From: UBA2421 sp002343075
GTDB taxonomy: Bacteria; Planctomycetota; Phycisphaerae; Tepidisphaerales; Tepidisphaeraceae
Direction of reading: 5' to 3'
DNA length: 28,179 nt
NCBI GenBank assembly: GCA_937982565.1
Contig: CALJLN010000004.1
Coordinates: 1-28,179, forward strand
Made by a program: the position numbers and the translations under genes. This document shows, piece after piece, positions 1 to 8,174 of this stretch (positions within the stretch are counted from its first letter, which is position 1; the number at the start of each line of letters is the position of its first letter). The notes beneath the pieces are model-generated. The model worked only from the letters and a program-made list of their open reading frames with translations. It made no database searches and was not told the origin of the DNA.

Positions 1-45
1 GAGCCACGACCGCCGAAGAGCAAGCCAACACGCGCTACGACGACA

Positions 46-77
46 AAAAGCCCCGGGCAATTCTGCCCGGGGCTTTT
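46..77. terminator. Bidirectional rho-independent terminator
   Basis: A perfect 14-bp inverted repeat, AAAAGCCCCGGGCA at 46-59 and its complement at 64-77, encloses a 4-nt loop. Read on the minus strand the stem ends in a run of T, which suits termination of the exported-protein gene at 122-682. Read on the plus strand the arm also ends TTTTCTCTC, so it could serve a gene entering from the left. Bases 1-45 are too short to assign to any gene. Confidence 0.85.
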
Positions 78-121
78 CTCTCAATTTGAATGACAATCAC
101 CGCACTCGGTGCGACGACAGT

Positions 122-682
122 TTACTTCGCATCAACCGCAGTCACTTCCATGGTTGTGTTGCTGGCCATCGCGCCGGTGGTGCTGCTCACGGTCTTGAGC
201 ATCATGCCGGGCACATCGGTGCTGGTCCACACCTTGGCTACGATCTCCATGCCATTCTGATTACCGGTCGACTCGATCACCTTCGCAGCATAATCCTTGC
301 CGGCGATGGTGACATTTTCTTCGCTTTCCTTCACTTCAAAACCGGCCTTCTTGGCTTCTTCAACCGGCGTGCCTTGTCCCTCGGGTGCCTTGGCTGGAAT
401 CTCGAGTTTCTGCGCCGGCGTGTCCATGGTGTTGCCCATCATGGTCATCTTGTTCTTGATCTCGACGACCACCTTCTCGTCAGACTTTTCCAGGAGGGTC
501 TGGGTGATTTCCATCTCCGTCTTCTGGCCAGCCGCTTCGGTGACACCCTTGATGGTCACGCTCGAGCCGACACCATGCTTGGCCCATGAATCGTATTGCG
601 GGCTGTTTTCTGCCCGAGCCCACGACGCACCGATCGCCAGACACGAAACGGCAGCAAGTGAGAGAATTTTCGAAAGACGCAT
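122..682 (-). CDS. Small exported protein of unknown function
   Basis: 186 residues. A signal peptide is clear: basic start MRLSK, a hydrophobic stretch to about residue 19, and a likely cleavage site after ARA at residue 24, so the mature protein is periplasmic or surface located. The rest is rich in Lys, Glu, Thr and Met, alternating in a way that suggests beta strands, with no cysteine after the signal and no catalytic motif I recognise. The start is supported by AGGAG about five bases upstream of the ATG. The gene is followed by a strong hairpin terminator and has a 329-base gap upstream, so it is probably a single-gene transcript. I do not recognise the family and give no function. Confidence 0.8.
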   Translation of the reverse strand: MRLSKILSLAAVSCLAIGASWARAENSPQYDSWAKHGVGSSVTIKGVTEAAGQKTEMEITQTLLEKSDEKVVVEIKNKMTMMGNTMDTPAQKLEIPAKAPEGQGTPVEEAKKAGFEVKESEENVTIAGKDYAAKVIESTGNQNGMEIVAKVWTSTDVPGMMLKTVSSTTGAMASNTTMEVTAVDAK

Positions 683-1011
683 GTGTTCTCCTAACAGAGT
701 TTTTTGGAACGCATTTTCCGCCCACCATCACCGCCGGACGTCCGGGCTGACGAGCGCGTGCCTTAAGGGCGACAATCACCCCGGGGCAGGATCATCATTG
801 CGAGACGATCCGCCCAAAGCCCGGCATTCTCGTTGAAAAATGGGTGAGCAGCAATTCCAGGACATTTTCGCCCGGCCGACCGCGAGCGCCATTGCTCACG
901 ATTTAACCGCCGGGCGTTCATAAGACATAGCAGAACCGGAAAGGTTGGCGGGTGCAAGCGATGCGATAAATTATGCGATGTCGTTCACCCCAAACTCGGC
1001 TCGGCGGGAAG
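683..1011. other. Intergenic stretch, nothing assignable
   Basis: 329 bases lie between the start of the exported-protein gene and the stop of hldE. They must hold the promoter of the former and possibly a 3' end signal for hldE. I could not find convincing -35/-10 pairs or a hairpin terminator, and the short open frames here have no ribosome site or recognisable product. Confidence 0.5.
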
Positions 1012-2493
1012 CTATCTGTAAGCGTCCACAATCCGCTGAATGACGTTGGATGTGCTTTTCCCATCGATCAGCGGGGCGAGCGCGACCTTACCGCCGCGCG
1101 CTTCTACAATCTCCCAGCCGACGACGTTTTCTTTGGTATAATCTGCCCCTTTTACCAAAACGTCCGGCTGAATCGCCTCGATGAGTTGCAGCGGCGTGTC
1201 TTCGTCGAAACGGATGAGGTAGTCGATGCTCTCTAACTCCTCAAGCACGCCCACCCGGTCGGCTTCGTTGATCACCGGTCGCTTTTCGCCCTTCAGCCTG
1301 CGGATGGACGCGTCAGTGTTCACACCCACCACCAGCACATCGCCTTGACGCTTGGCAAACTGAAAATACTTCACATGCCCCAAATGGATGATATCGAAAC
1401 ACCCGTTGGTAAACACCATCCGTTTGCCTGCGGCGCGGTGCAGTGACAACTCCTGCAGCAGCGGCTCCAGCTTTCGCTCTTTTCCCAGGTGGCCGTGCAC
1501 TTCGGTCATCAGTTCCTGAAGGATTTCGCCCGGGCTGACGGGCACGGCACCAAACTTCTCCACTTCCAGCCCGCCGGCGAGGTTGGCCAGCGTGACCGAC
1601 TCGCTCCAGTCGGCCCCGGCAGCGCGTGCCACGGCGAGCATGGCGAGCACCATGTCGCCCGCTCCGGTGACATCAAACACCTGTCGCGCCTTGGTGTGCA
1701 ACCACCGCCGCTGGCCGTCGGTGGTGGCTAGGTACGCCCCGTCCTTGTCGAGGGTGACGACCGCACAATCTACATTCAGCGCCGCAAGCAGCCGGTCGCC
1801 TGCCTCGCGAAACTGCTCTTCTGTGCGCGGCGCGATGCCAGTTGCCCGCTTGGTTTCTGTACGGTTGAGCTTGATGCAGGTTGCCCCGGCGTACTTTGAA
1901 TAGTCTGGAATATTGGCCGGATCGATGAGCGTGGCCTTGCCGTGTCTTCGCGCGAGTTGAATTGCCGCCTGGCACAGCCGCGGGGTGACGACGCCCTTGT
2001 TGTAGTCCTCAATGCAGAACACATCGCACGCGGGCATTAGGCGCTCTAGCTGCTGAAACAAGGCATCTTCGACATCAGCCGACACTGCAGCCGCGTTCTC
2101 GCTGTCGAGCCGGAGCATGGTTTGGGGATGCCGGTGCTGGGCCGAACCCACGAGCCGCATCTTGCAAGTCGTTGGTCTGTCAGCACTTGCAACCAATCCA
2201 GTGGTTTCCGCGCCGATGGATTGAAGCTCGCGCGTGAGCCGAAGCGCCACCTCGTCGGCCCCGACAATCCCCACCACGCTGACCGTCGCGTTTAACGCCG
2301 CCAGGTTCGCCGCGACCGACCCCGCCCCGCCCAGTCGCCACTCTTCATTCTGAAAATGGAGCACCGGCACCGGCGCCTCGGGCGAAAGCCGCTCGGCGTT
2401 GCCGTAGACGTAGCGATCCATCATAAAGTCACCCAGCAGAAGAACTTTGCTCTGCGGGAGATTCTCGATGAGATCAATCAGGCGCGTGGACAT
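1012..2493 (-). CDS. hldE: Bifunctional heptose 7-phosphate kinase / heptose 1-phosphate adenylyltransferase
   Basis: 493 residues, close to the usual length of fused HldE. Residues 1 to about 325 are a PfkB/ribokinase domain: GDFMMDRY near the N-terminus, the glycine-rich GGAGSVAAN at 55-63, and the catalytic GAGD at 277-280. Residues from about 350 are a nucleotidyltransferase domain with FTNGCFD at 361-367 and the HxGH motif HLGH at 370-373, ending with the conserved KGADYT and GKSTSNVI segments. In this family the kinase phosphorylates D-glycero-beta-D-manno-heptose 7-phosphate and, after a phosphatase step, the second domain makes ADP-heptose for lipopolysaccharide inner core. Both active sites look intact. 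No GmhA, GmhB or HldD gene is nearby, so the pathway is dispersed. The ribosome site is weak (AGGA about 12 bases away). Confidence 0.96.
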   Translation of the reverse strand: MSTRLIDLIENLPQSKVLLLGDFMMDRYVYGNAERLSPEAPVPVLHFQNEEWRLGGAGSVAANLAALNATVSVVGIVGADEVALRLTRELQSIGAETTGLVASADRPTTCKMRLVGSAQHRHPQTMLRLDSENAAAVSADVEDALFQQLERLMPACDVFCIEDYNKGVVTPRLCQAAIQLARRHGKATLIDPANIPDYSKYAGATCIKLNRTETKRATGIAPRTEEQFREAGDRLLAALNVDCAVVTLDKDGAYLATTDGQRRWLHTKARQVFDVTGAGDMVLAMLAVARAAGADWSESVTLANLAGGLEVEKFGAVPVSPGEILQELMTEVHGHLGKERKLEPLLQELSLHRAAGKRMVFTNGCFDIIHLGHVKYFQFAKRQGDVLVVGVNTDASIRRLKGEKRPVINEADRVGVLEELESIDYLIRFDEDTPLQLIEAIQPDVLVKGADYTKENVVGWEIVEARGGKVALAPLIDGKSTSNVIQRIVDAYR

Positions 2494-2616
2494 GAAGACA
2501 AAATCCTACAGGTGTTCAGCTCAAATCGTAACCGCACGCTTGTCACCAACACTTCCCTCTTGTGATGTCCCCCTCCTGCTTCGTGCGCGCCTCTGCGGTG
2601 AATGGATCGCCTTTGC

Positions 2617-3714
2617 CTAAAGCGTGTTCAGATAATCGATCAATGCTCTGAACCGCCCCTGATCTTTCTTGTTGAAACCGAACACCAGCCGCGGCATGTG
2701 GGCCAACGGTTCTTCCTCGGCCTCGACGGGCAATGCCGCGGTAACGCGATATTCGCTGCCCCCCGGAGAAACGATATCGGAGAATTTTCCCTTTATGTCG
2801 GCCAACTGCGCGTCGGACGGCGCGCGTTGCAGGCGAATGATCACGTCGTCGCGGAAGTATCGCACGCTGTGAAAATTCTTGTAGAAATTCACAACCTCTT
2901 CGACTGCGGCGTCGACGCTATCGGTGATCTTGTAGAGGTGAAAATCCTCTGGGCTGATTAGTTTTCTGCCGAGCAGGTGGGTTTTGACATATTCCTGCCA
3001 CGCCGTCCAAAACTGTCCCCCGGGCCGATCGACCATGACAATAGGCATGGGGGTGCTCTTGCCCGTCTGGATAAGCGTTAGAACCTCAAAGCCTTCATCC
3101 ATCGTGCCAAACCCTCCGGGAAAGAGCACGACCGCGTGGCTCGATCGCAAGAACATCAGCTTGCGGGTGAAGAAATACTTAAAATTGATGAGTTTGGGAT
3201 CGTCGGCGATGAATTCGTTGGTCTTTTGTTCAAACGGCAGGCGGATCGCCAGCCCGAAAGAAGGATCGCGCCCCGCCCCGCCGTGCCCGGCAGCCATGAT
3301 CCCTCCACCGGCACCCGTAGTCACCATCCACTTCTTCTCCGCCATCTTCCGGGCAAACTCGGCGGCGGCGATATAGTCCGGATCGCTTTCTGGCGTGCGC
3401 GCCGAACCGAAAATGCTCACCTTGCGCACGTCGCGATAAGGCACAAAAATCTTCAGTGCATAGCGCAATTCCTTAAACGACCGGTTAACCAGCTTGATAT
3501 CGCCGCGATTGGAACCGTCGCGAAGCAGCTTCAGTGAGTTGGCCACCAACTCAGCGATCAGGTCACCGTCTTCCAGCTTCTTGAGTTCCTCGACCAGCTT
3601 GTTGGCCGCATTATGAACTTCCGAAAACTCCGCCTGCGTAGGCAGCCTCGGCCGCTCTGCGGTTTCGCTGGATTGTTCGATCGTGGGGTTGTCGGTGGTA
3701 TCAGATTCTTTCAT
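2617..3714 (-). CDS. LOG-family nucleotide 5'-monophosphate phosphoribohydrolase-like protein
   Basis: 365 residues. The Rossmann-like LOG domain runs from about residue 97 and holds the family marks: IFGSAR (101-106), the TGAGGGIM loop (133-140) and PGGFGTMDE (199-207), which matches the PGGxGTxxE signature of the old lysine decarboxylase-like group. Members studied cleave the base from nucleotide 5'-monophosphates, releasing cytokinins in plants and purine bases in bacteria. The exact substrate here cannot be told from sequence. The protein is longer than minimal LOG proteins (about 190 residues), with about 95 extra N-terminal residues, mostly helical and charged, and a C-terminal tail. 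AGGA precedes the ATG at suitable spacing. It lies 123 bases upstream of hldE on the same strand and could be co-transcribed with it. Confidence 0.9.
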   Translation of the reverse strand: MKESDTTDNPTIEQSSETAERPRLPTQAEFSEVHNAANKLVEELKKLEDGDLIAELVANSLKLLRDGSNRGDIKLVNRSFKELRYALKIFVPYRDVRKVSIFGSARTPESDPDYIAAAEFARKMAEKKWMVTTGAGGGIMAAGHGGAGRDPSFGLAIRLPFEQKTNEFIADDPKLINFKYFFTRKLMFLRSSHAVVLFPGGFGTMDEGFEVLTLIQTGKSTPMPIVMVDRPGGQFWTAWQEYVKTHLLGRKLISPEDFHLYKITDSVDAAVEEVVNFYKNFHSVRYFRDDVIIRLQRAPSDAQLADIKGKFSDIVSPGGSEYRVTAALPVEAEEEPLAHMPRLVFGFNKKDQGRFRALIDYLNTL

Positions 3715-3842
3715 GCGTTCCTGAAAAGATTGCGAACCGCGGCAAAGTACCCGGAACGCAACGGCAAATCAAAATCGTGCCCACGAACACCCGCGCGGTC
3801 GGCACTCGATTCGCCCGGACGATCCTCGTATCATCCGCAGCC

Positions 3843-4286
3843 ATGAACAAACCAGTTTTATTCACACTCGCCCTCGCAGCGATCGCAATGACTTCGTATC
3901 TGTTCGCAGAGCCAGCGACACAACCATCGGGAGACAAAGTGACTACACCATCGGGCCTGACGATCATTACCACCGAAAAGGGCGGCGATTATGTTACGCA
4001 AGCGGGCGACCATGTTTGGGTGCACTACGCCGGTCGGCTGGAGGATGGCACCGAGTTTGACAACTCGATGAAGCGCGGTGACCCGATCGACCTTACACTT
4101 GGGCAGGGCAGAGTGATCGCCGGGTGGGAAGAAGGACTGCTCGGCATGCGGCTCGGCGAAAAGCGGCAGTTGATCATTCCGCCGGCGCTAGGTTACGGCG
4201 AACGGGGAGCCGGTGGCGCGATTCCACCCAATGCGACGCTGATTTTCGATCTTGAGCTGGTTGGCGTGCGGAAGGGCAATCGGTAA
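3843..4286 (+). CDS. Exported FKBP-type peptidyl-prolyl cis-trans isomerase
   Basis: 147 residues from the ATG at 3843. The frame is open 22 codons further upstream, but the chosen start gives a proper signal peptide (MNKPVLFTLALAAIAM, likely cut near residue 22), so I prefer it even though no clear ribosome site precedes it. The single FKBP domain (about residues 35-142) keeps the ligand pocket: HYAG with Tyr62, FDNS with Phe72 and Asp73, VIAGW with Val91, Ile92 and Trp95, LGYG with Tyr118, and Phe135. FKBPs catalyse proline isomerisation during folding; the signal peptide puts this one in the periplasm. It is divergent from the LOG-family gene and not in an obvious operon. Confidence 0.94.
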   Translation: MNKPVLFTLALAAIAMTSYLFAEPATQPSGDKVTTPSGLTIITTEKGGDYVTQAGDHVWVHYAGRLEDGTEFDNSMKRGDPIDLTLGQGRVIAGWEEGLLGMRLGEKRQLIIPPALGYGERGAGGAIPPNATLIFDLELVGVRKGNR

Positions 4287-4532
4287 GTCGACGCGGCGGA
4301 GCAAGGCGAGCGCGATCCGCAGCGATGCCCGGCTACGCGGTGACGCCCGCGAGGTGGCCGGCGCGGCAAAGCTGCAAGATTGCCCGCGCACAGGCGATGC
4401 TGCGAGAACGGCGGTATCCCGCGAGGTGCAAAATCATTACTGCCGACCTGAAATCTCGGGTTGACGATCTGTAAAATCAGTATTGACAGACGCTTACGCC
4501 CTGTGTGGCCTGGCGCACATATTTCTGTGGTT

Positions 4533-4552
4533 TTGCAAGATTATTCTTGCAA
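4533..4552. promoter_or_regulatory. Inverted repeat, possible operator
   Basis: TTGCAAGA (4533-4540) and TCTTGCAA (4545-4552) form a perfect 8-bp inverted repeat with a TTAT spacer. The right half overlaps the proposed -35 hexamer of the PEP-CTERM promoter, the usual place for a repressor or activator dimer site. No T run follows, so it is unlikely to be a terminator of the FKBP gene. Confidence 0.4.
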
Positions 4553-4574
4553 TGCTCACCGCAGACGCTAGTAT
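4547..4574 (+). promoter_or_regulatory. Candidate sigma-70 type promoter of the PEP-CTERM gene
   Basis: TTGCAA at 4547-4552 and TAGTAT at 4569-4574 are 16 bases apart, each matching four of six consensus positions. It lies in the only AT-richer part of the gap. The predicted transcript starts near 4581. Confidence 0.35.
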
Positions 4575-4843
4575 CTAGAGATCACCTCGGGTTTTTCTGG
4601 CATAACCCGTTGAAGTGTGTCGCGTCAAAGTAGCACCTCAGTAATGACGTGACAGAATGTTTGAACGAAGTTTCAAATTGAGCGGCGCGTTTTCCGATTC
4701 TGGTCGGTCGATGCGTCCTGAAGTTCGTTTCTGAGGTGATTCGATTGCTCGTGTTCTCTTGCGTTAGGGGTGCAGGAGGCTGGCACGGACGGTCGCTTAG
4801 GAGAAACTGCGTAAGCCCCGTTTAAGGATGAGGGAGAGTTATG

Positions 4844-5536
4844 ATGAGCAAAGTTTCTAAGCTTATGATCGCCGCGGGAGCGGCGCTGCTCGGCTTGGCT
4901 TCGGCCTCGCAGGCGGCGTTTGTCCCGTGGACGCAGCCCAGCGGCACGGTGCCCGGGCTGTTCAGTTACTCGAACGGCGGTAGCTCGGATGGCCTCTTCG
5001 GCAATCCAATCATCGTCGGATCGAGCTTCACCTTCTTCCCGACTAACTTCAAGGCACAAACGGTTGCCGGCGCAGCGGGTCATCTTGACTCACGCCTGTC
5101 GTTTCAGATTGATGTCGCCCCCGGCGCCATCGATCTGCTGAGCGTTTCAGTTACCGAACTCGGCGACTACACGATCAGCAACGGCGGTAACGTGCAGGCA
5201 CTGGCCAGCTTGTTCCTGACCAACCTTGAACAGCCGATCAGCCTGCCGGGCAACCCGCAGACTGGTTCAGATTCGTTCCTTCGCAGCGTTGCAGCACCCA
5301 CGACCGAATCAGGTCAGTGGACGCTCAACGTCGTGAAGACGCTTCCGAACGGCTGGAAGTCGGTCCGCTTCGACCTTGATAACGTGCTTGATGCAAGCGT
5401 CCCCGGCGCTGGCAGCTCGGCGTTTATCGAGAAGAAGATCGGTGGCGTCACGATCACCATCAACGTTCCCGAGCCGACTTCGATCGGCGCTGCCCTTCTG
5501 GGCATGGGCGCGCTGGTGATTCGCCGCCGCAAGTAA
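4844..5536 (+). CDS. PEP-CTERM sorting-signal surface protein
   Basis: 230 residues from the second of two adjacent ATG codons; GGAG lies seven bases before it and only four before the first ATG (4841). The N-terminus is a signal peptide (VSKLMIAAGAALLGLA, cleavage near SQA|A). The C-terminus is a textbook PEP-CTERM tag: VPEPTS, then a hydrophobic helix, then the basic end RRRK. Proteins with this tag are exported, recognised by an exosortase and released or anchored at the surface, often in exopolysaccharide-producing biofilm formers. The mature part (about 175 residues) is rich in Gly, Ser, Asn and Thr and looks beta-structured; I recognise no enzyme motif. No exosortase gene is in the window. 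Confidence 0.92.
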   Translation: MSKVSKLMIAAGAALLGLASASQAAFVPWTQPSGTVPGLFSYSNGGSSDGLFGNPIIVGSSFTFFPTNFKAQTVAGAAGHLDSRLSFQIDVAPGAIDLLSVSVTELGDYTISNGGNVQALASLFLTNLEQPISLPGNPQTGSDSFLRSVAAPTTESGQWTLNVVKTLPNGWKSVRFDLDNVLDASVPGAGSSAFIEKKIGGVTITINVPEPTSIGAALLGMGALVIRRRK

Positions 5537-5617
5537 TCTTGTCTTGCTGAGCCGTTACTTCGCTGTAGCGTTTCAGCCAGATTCGATTTTCAGTGCAACT
5601 CAACATTGCAACAGACT

Positions 5618-5647
5618 AGAACCCCGTCGAGAAATCGACGGGGTTCT
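5618..5647. terminator. Hairpin terminator between converging genes
   Basis: AGAACCCCGTCGA (5618-5630) pairs perfectly with 5635-5647 across a GAAA tetraloop. It sits 80 bases after the PEP-CTERM stop and before the end of the converging M50 protease gene, so it probably serves both. The T run is short and broken, so efficiency is uncertain. Confidence 0.75.
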
Positions 5648-5737
5648 TCGTTGGGGGGTTCTTTGCTGAACAGAATTGCAGAACCGGTATCGGTTCAGGT
5701 TTGGTGACCACCGGGGAAACACGCCTGCTATCGCCGC

Positions 5738-6655
5738 CTACCGTGCCGTTGGCATCACCGCCGCCCGCAGCCAATCCATCGGCGGGGAGTGGCGGCCGCA
5801 TTCGGGGCATGGGATGGCCTCATACTGCGCCTGGCAATGTGGACAAGCCCCCGCTGTCGCCACCATGTCGAATTGCTGCCCGCAGGCGTCGCATCGCCAG
5901 CCCGGCACTGCAGGAGGATGACTACCGCAGCCAGGACACGCTGCGTGCCGGTGCCTCGGCAGATTTTCCCATTTCATGCCCGCGCGCGCCCGCTGAAAGC
6001 CTGCGAGCGATTGCCAGAGCGCGAAGCCCGCCATCACGCTCAGCCAGATCATTGCCAGCCGGAGCGAGATCAGCAGGCCCACCGCGCTTGCCGCCACACC
6101 GATCATGGAAGCAATCAGCAGGCTATTGGTTGGCCCGATCATGAACCACAAAATCGAGCGCAATATCTGCCCGCCGTCGAGGGGATAGACCGGCAGCAGG
6201 TTGAAGACGAGTAGAGCGATGTTAATGACCGCGATGATGAACAGAAATTCGCCAAGGTTGCCGCGGGTTTCACCGAAAACGCCGCCGTTATAGAGCCACG
6301 CTGCAGCGACCGTGGGTGCGATGAGAATGACATTGACCAACGGGCCTGCAACAATCGACCAGAGATGCGCCCCCGGTCGCGGCGGCGGTTGCACAAATGC
6401 CACCCCGCCGAGGGGCCAGAGCATAATCGTGTCCGCACGCCCGCCGGCCTGCCGGCAGGCCAGGGCATGTCCGAATTCATGCAGCAGAACAATCAAAAAC
6501 AACGTCAAATACTCCGCCGCCGCCCAGCCGACATGGGAATATGTGTCGTACCGAAGCTTCAACTGAAAATAAGCGATGATCGCCCACGTCCAGTGCAGGT
6601 AAACATTGATCCCCCGAAACGCAAAGATTTTCATCGCTCCAGACGGCGTAGGCAT
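5738..6655 (-). CDS. Membrane-embedded M50 (site-2 protease-like) zinc metalloprotease with C-terminal zinc ribbons
   Basis: 305 residues. About five hydrophobic segments cover residues 15 to 220. The zinc-binding HEFGH (59-63) lies in one, and the second motif PLDGG (158-162), with the metal-ligand Asp, in another, as in SpoIVFB/S2P-type intramembrane proteases. After residue 235 comes a soluble tail with four CxxC pairs (Cys240/243, 255/258, 271/274, 283/286), which can form two zinc ribbons. Site-2 proteases cut membrane proteins within the bilayer, often releasing regulators; the substrate is unknown. The ribbons could bind a partner or sense zinc, which is inference. A start at Met8 is also possible. 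A 64-base gap separates it from mqnC upstream, so co-transcription is plausible. Confidence 0.93.
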   Translation of the reverse strand: MPTPSGAMKIFAFRGINVYLHWTWAIIAYFQLKLRYDTYSHVGWAAAEYLTLFLIVLLHEFGHALACRQAGGRADTIMLWPLGGVAFVQPPPRPGAHLWSIVAGPLVNVILIAPTVAAAWLYNGGVFGETRGNLGEFLFIIAVINIALLVFNLLPVYPLDGGQILRSILWFMIGPTNSLLIASMIGVAASAVGLLISLRLAMIWLSVMAGFALWQSLAGFQRARAGMKWENLPRHRHAACPGCGSHPPAVPGWRCDACGQQFDMVATAGACPHCQAQYEAIPCPECGRHSPPMDWLRAAVMPTAR

Positions 6656-6719
6656 GTCACTATGTTAGGCATCAATCGTTCTGGCGACAGGACCATTCGC
6701 CCGCATCACGCCGGAAGGC

Positions 6720-8174
6720 TTACTGCAACAGCGGCAACTGAACTTTCACATTTCGATCGGCCCCATCATCCAGGCCGGGCGCGGCACCGATGAATTCTTT
6801 GTCGATCCTAGCGACGTTGCGAACGCGCGGCTGCGCGGGCGGTTGCAGGTCTGGCGAAGTCGGGCCGTCGTGGCGGGCCAACACGTTGTAGTATTGATCC
6901 CGCTGGGCCGGAATCCACCCGGCGTCGCGAATCAGGCGGCAGATTTCTCTTTCTTCCAGCTTGTACGTCGTCCCGGCGGCGCTGACGACGTTTTCTTCCA
7001 TCATCACGCTGCCCATATCGTTTGCCCCGTAAAAAAGCGCCAGTTGGCCAATCTTCGGGCCCATCGTCACCCAACTGCTCTGCAGGCTCTTGATATTGTC
7101 AAAATAGAGCCGTGCGATGGCGAGGATGCGCAGATACTCATCGGCCCCGGCCATTCGCACCACCCGCCCACGCAGAATGTCTTCATTATCGCTTTCATCA
7201 AACGGGCCATGCACATCAGGATCCCACTCCGCGGCACGACCAAGCGGCGTGTTTTCCCGCTGGAAGGGCCAATGAATGAAGGCGGTGTAAGAACCTGGTA
7301 AGGGCGATGAAGCGACGGAGCGACGAAGGAACGAAGGGAACTCAGACCGCGCAAAAACGCCAGGCCAAAGCCGCATCACTTCACGCACGCGATTCTCAAC
7401 CTCTTCCCCTCCGTCGCTCCGTCGCTCCGTCGCTTCGTCGCTTCCCAGCGCCAGCGCATAATCCTGCATATCCCGCAGCGCCGACATATGTTCGATCCGC
7501 TCGCGCACAAACTCGATGTGGCCCATCATCATTGTGCAACTGGTGTTGAGGCCCTCTTCATGCGCGACGCGCATCACGCGCAGCCAGTCGTCGCCGGTTG
7601 CCTTGCCGATGCCGATACGCCGCCGGATGCGCGGCGAGAAGATCTCCCCCCCGCCGCCGGGAATGGTCATCAGGCCGGCGGCCTTGAAGCGACGAATGAT
7701 GTCGCGAACATCCATCTGAAAAAACCGCTCAAACTCCACAAACTCCGGCGGGCTGAACGCATGGATATGCACCGTCGGAAACTCGGTGCGGATGTACCGC
7801 AGCAAATCCTCATACCACTCGATCGGCAAAGCGTCATTCATCCCCCCCTGCATGAGAATCTGCGTCCCGCCGATACCAACCAACTCTTTGATCTTCTCGC
7901 CGATGACATCGAACGACAGGGTATAGCTGTCTGTGTCTTCATGATCGCGACGGAAGGCGCAAAACGTGCACTTGGCGGTGCAGACATTGGTGTAATTGAT
8001 ATTGCGGTCGATGACGTAGGTGCGGTAATCCTGCGGGTGCAACCGCTGCGTAACCGCGTGTGCCCACTGGCCCAGGTCGTGCAGGGAGGCGCGCTGATGA
8101 AGCTCCATCGCCTGCGCATCCGTCAGCCGCGCGGTGCCAGCGATGATCGGGTCGATATCAAAACTCAGTTTCAT
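6720..8174 (-). CDS. mqnC: Cyclic dehypoxanthinyl futalosine synthase with an in-frame palindromic insertion
   Basis: 484 residues from the ATG at 8174, preceded by GAGG at five bases; the frame stays open another 72 codons upstream but that extension does not resemble MqnC. The radical SAM cluster motif CTAKCTFC (Cys65, 69, 72) and the typical GGTQILMQGG and TMMMGH segments identify MqnC, which cyclises dehypoxanthine futalosine in the futalosine route to menaquinone. The protein is about 100 residues longer than usual. About 55 residues (roughly 239-293) interrupt the normal join between MQD and GSYTAFIHWPFQ, and these are encoded by an inverted-repeat element. The C-terminus has about 45 extra low-complexity residues. 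Frame and catalytic motifs are intact, so the enzyme is probably functional. No other mqn genes are nearby. Confidence 0.93.
   Translation of the reverse strand: MKLSFDIDPIIAGTARLTDAQAMELHQRASLHDLGQWAHAVTQRLHPQDYRTYVIDRNINYTNVCTAKCTFCAFRRDHEDTDSYTLSFDVIGEKIKELVGIGGTQILMQGGMNDALPIEWYEDLLRYIRTEFPTVHIHAFSPPEFVEFERFFQMDVRDIIRRFKAAGLMTIPGGGGEIFSPRIRRRIGIGKATGDDWLRVMRVAHEEGLNTSCTMMMGHIEFVRERIEHMSALRDMQDYALALGSDEATERRSDGGEEVENRVREVMRLWPGVFARSEFPSFLRRSVASSPLPGSYTAFIHWPFQRENTPLGRAAEWDPDVHGPFDESDNEDILRGRVVRMAGADEYLRILAIARLYFDNIKSLQSSWVTMGPKIGQLALFYGANDMGSVMMEENVVSAAGTTYKLEEREICRLIRDAGWIPAQRDQYYNVLARHDGPTSPDLQPPAQPRVRNVARIDKEFIGAAPGLDDGADRNVKVQLPLLQ
7293..7457. repeat. Palindromic repeat element inside mqnC
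   Basis: A left arm at about 7305-7340 and a right arm at about 7405-7445 are inverted copies of one another, built on units such as GAAGCGACGGAGCGACG (17 bases exact in both arms, with most flanking bases also matching). About 60 bases of unrelated sequence separate them. Translated with mqnC the arms give RRSDGGEE and FLRRSVASS type peptides. The block coincides with the extra segment of the enzyme, has no stop in the mqnC frame, and the surplus length is a multiple of three. The limits are judged from where the protein departs from normal MqnC, so they may be off by a few codons. Confidence 0.8.

Larger units (their letters stand above)
4287..4843 (+). other. Long intergenic region and leader of the PEP-CTERM gene
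   Basis: 557 bases without a convincing gene. The first 180 are GC-rich and featureless. From about 4480 the base content drops and the region holds an inverted repeat, a candidate promoter near 4547-4574, a small hairpin at 4588-4609 (CGGGTT and AACCCG arms) and an 8-bp inverted pair CACCTCAG (4634-4641) and CTGAGGTG (4731-4738) enclosing 89 bases. If the promoter is right, the PEP-CTERM mRNA has a 5' leader of about 260 nt, long enough for RNA-based control. I recognise no known riboswitch class in it. Confidence 0.5.

Noticed and set aside
4506..4620. Possible sigma-54 promoter before the PEP-CTERM gene (TGGC... near 4511 and 4599)
   Set aside because: The GG and GC dinucleotides are not at the required 10-base separation in either candidate.
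6446..6461. Perfect 16-base palindrome GGCCTGCCGGCAGGCC within the M50 protease gene
   Set aside because: It lies directly after HEFGH in coding sequence, adds no extra length to the protein, and has no second copy in the window. It is best explained by GC-rich codons for ACRQAGG.
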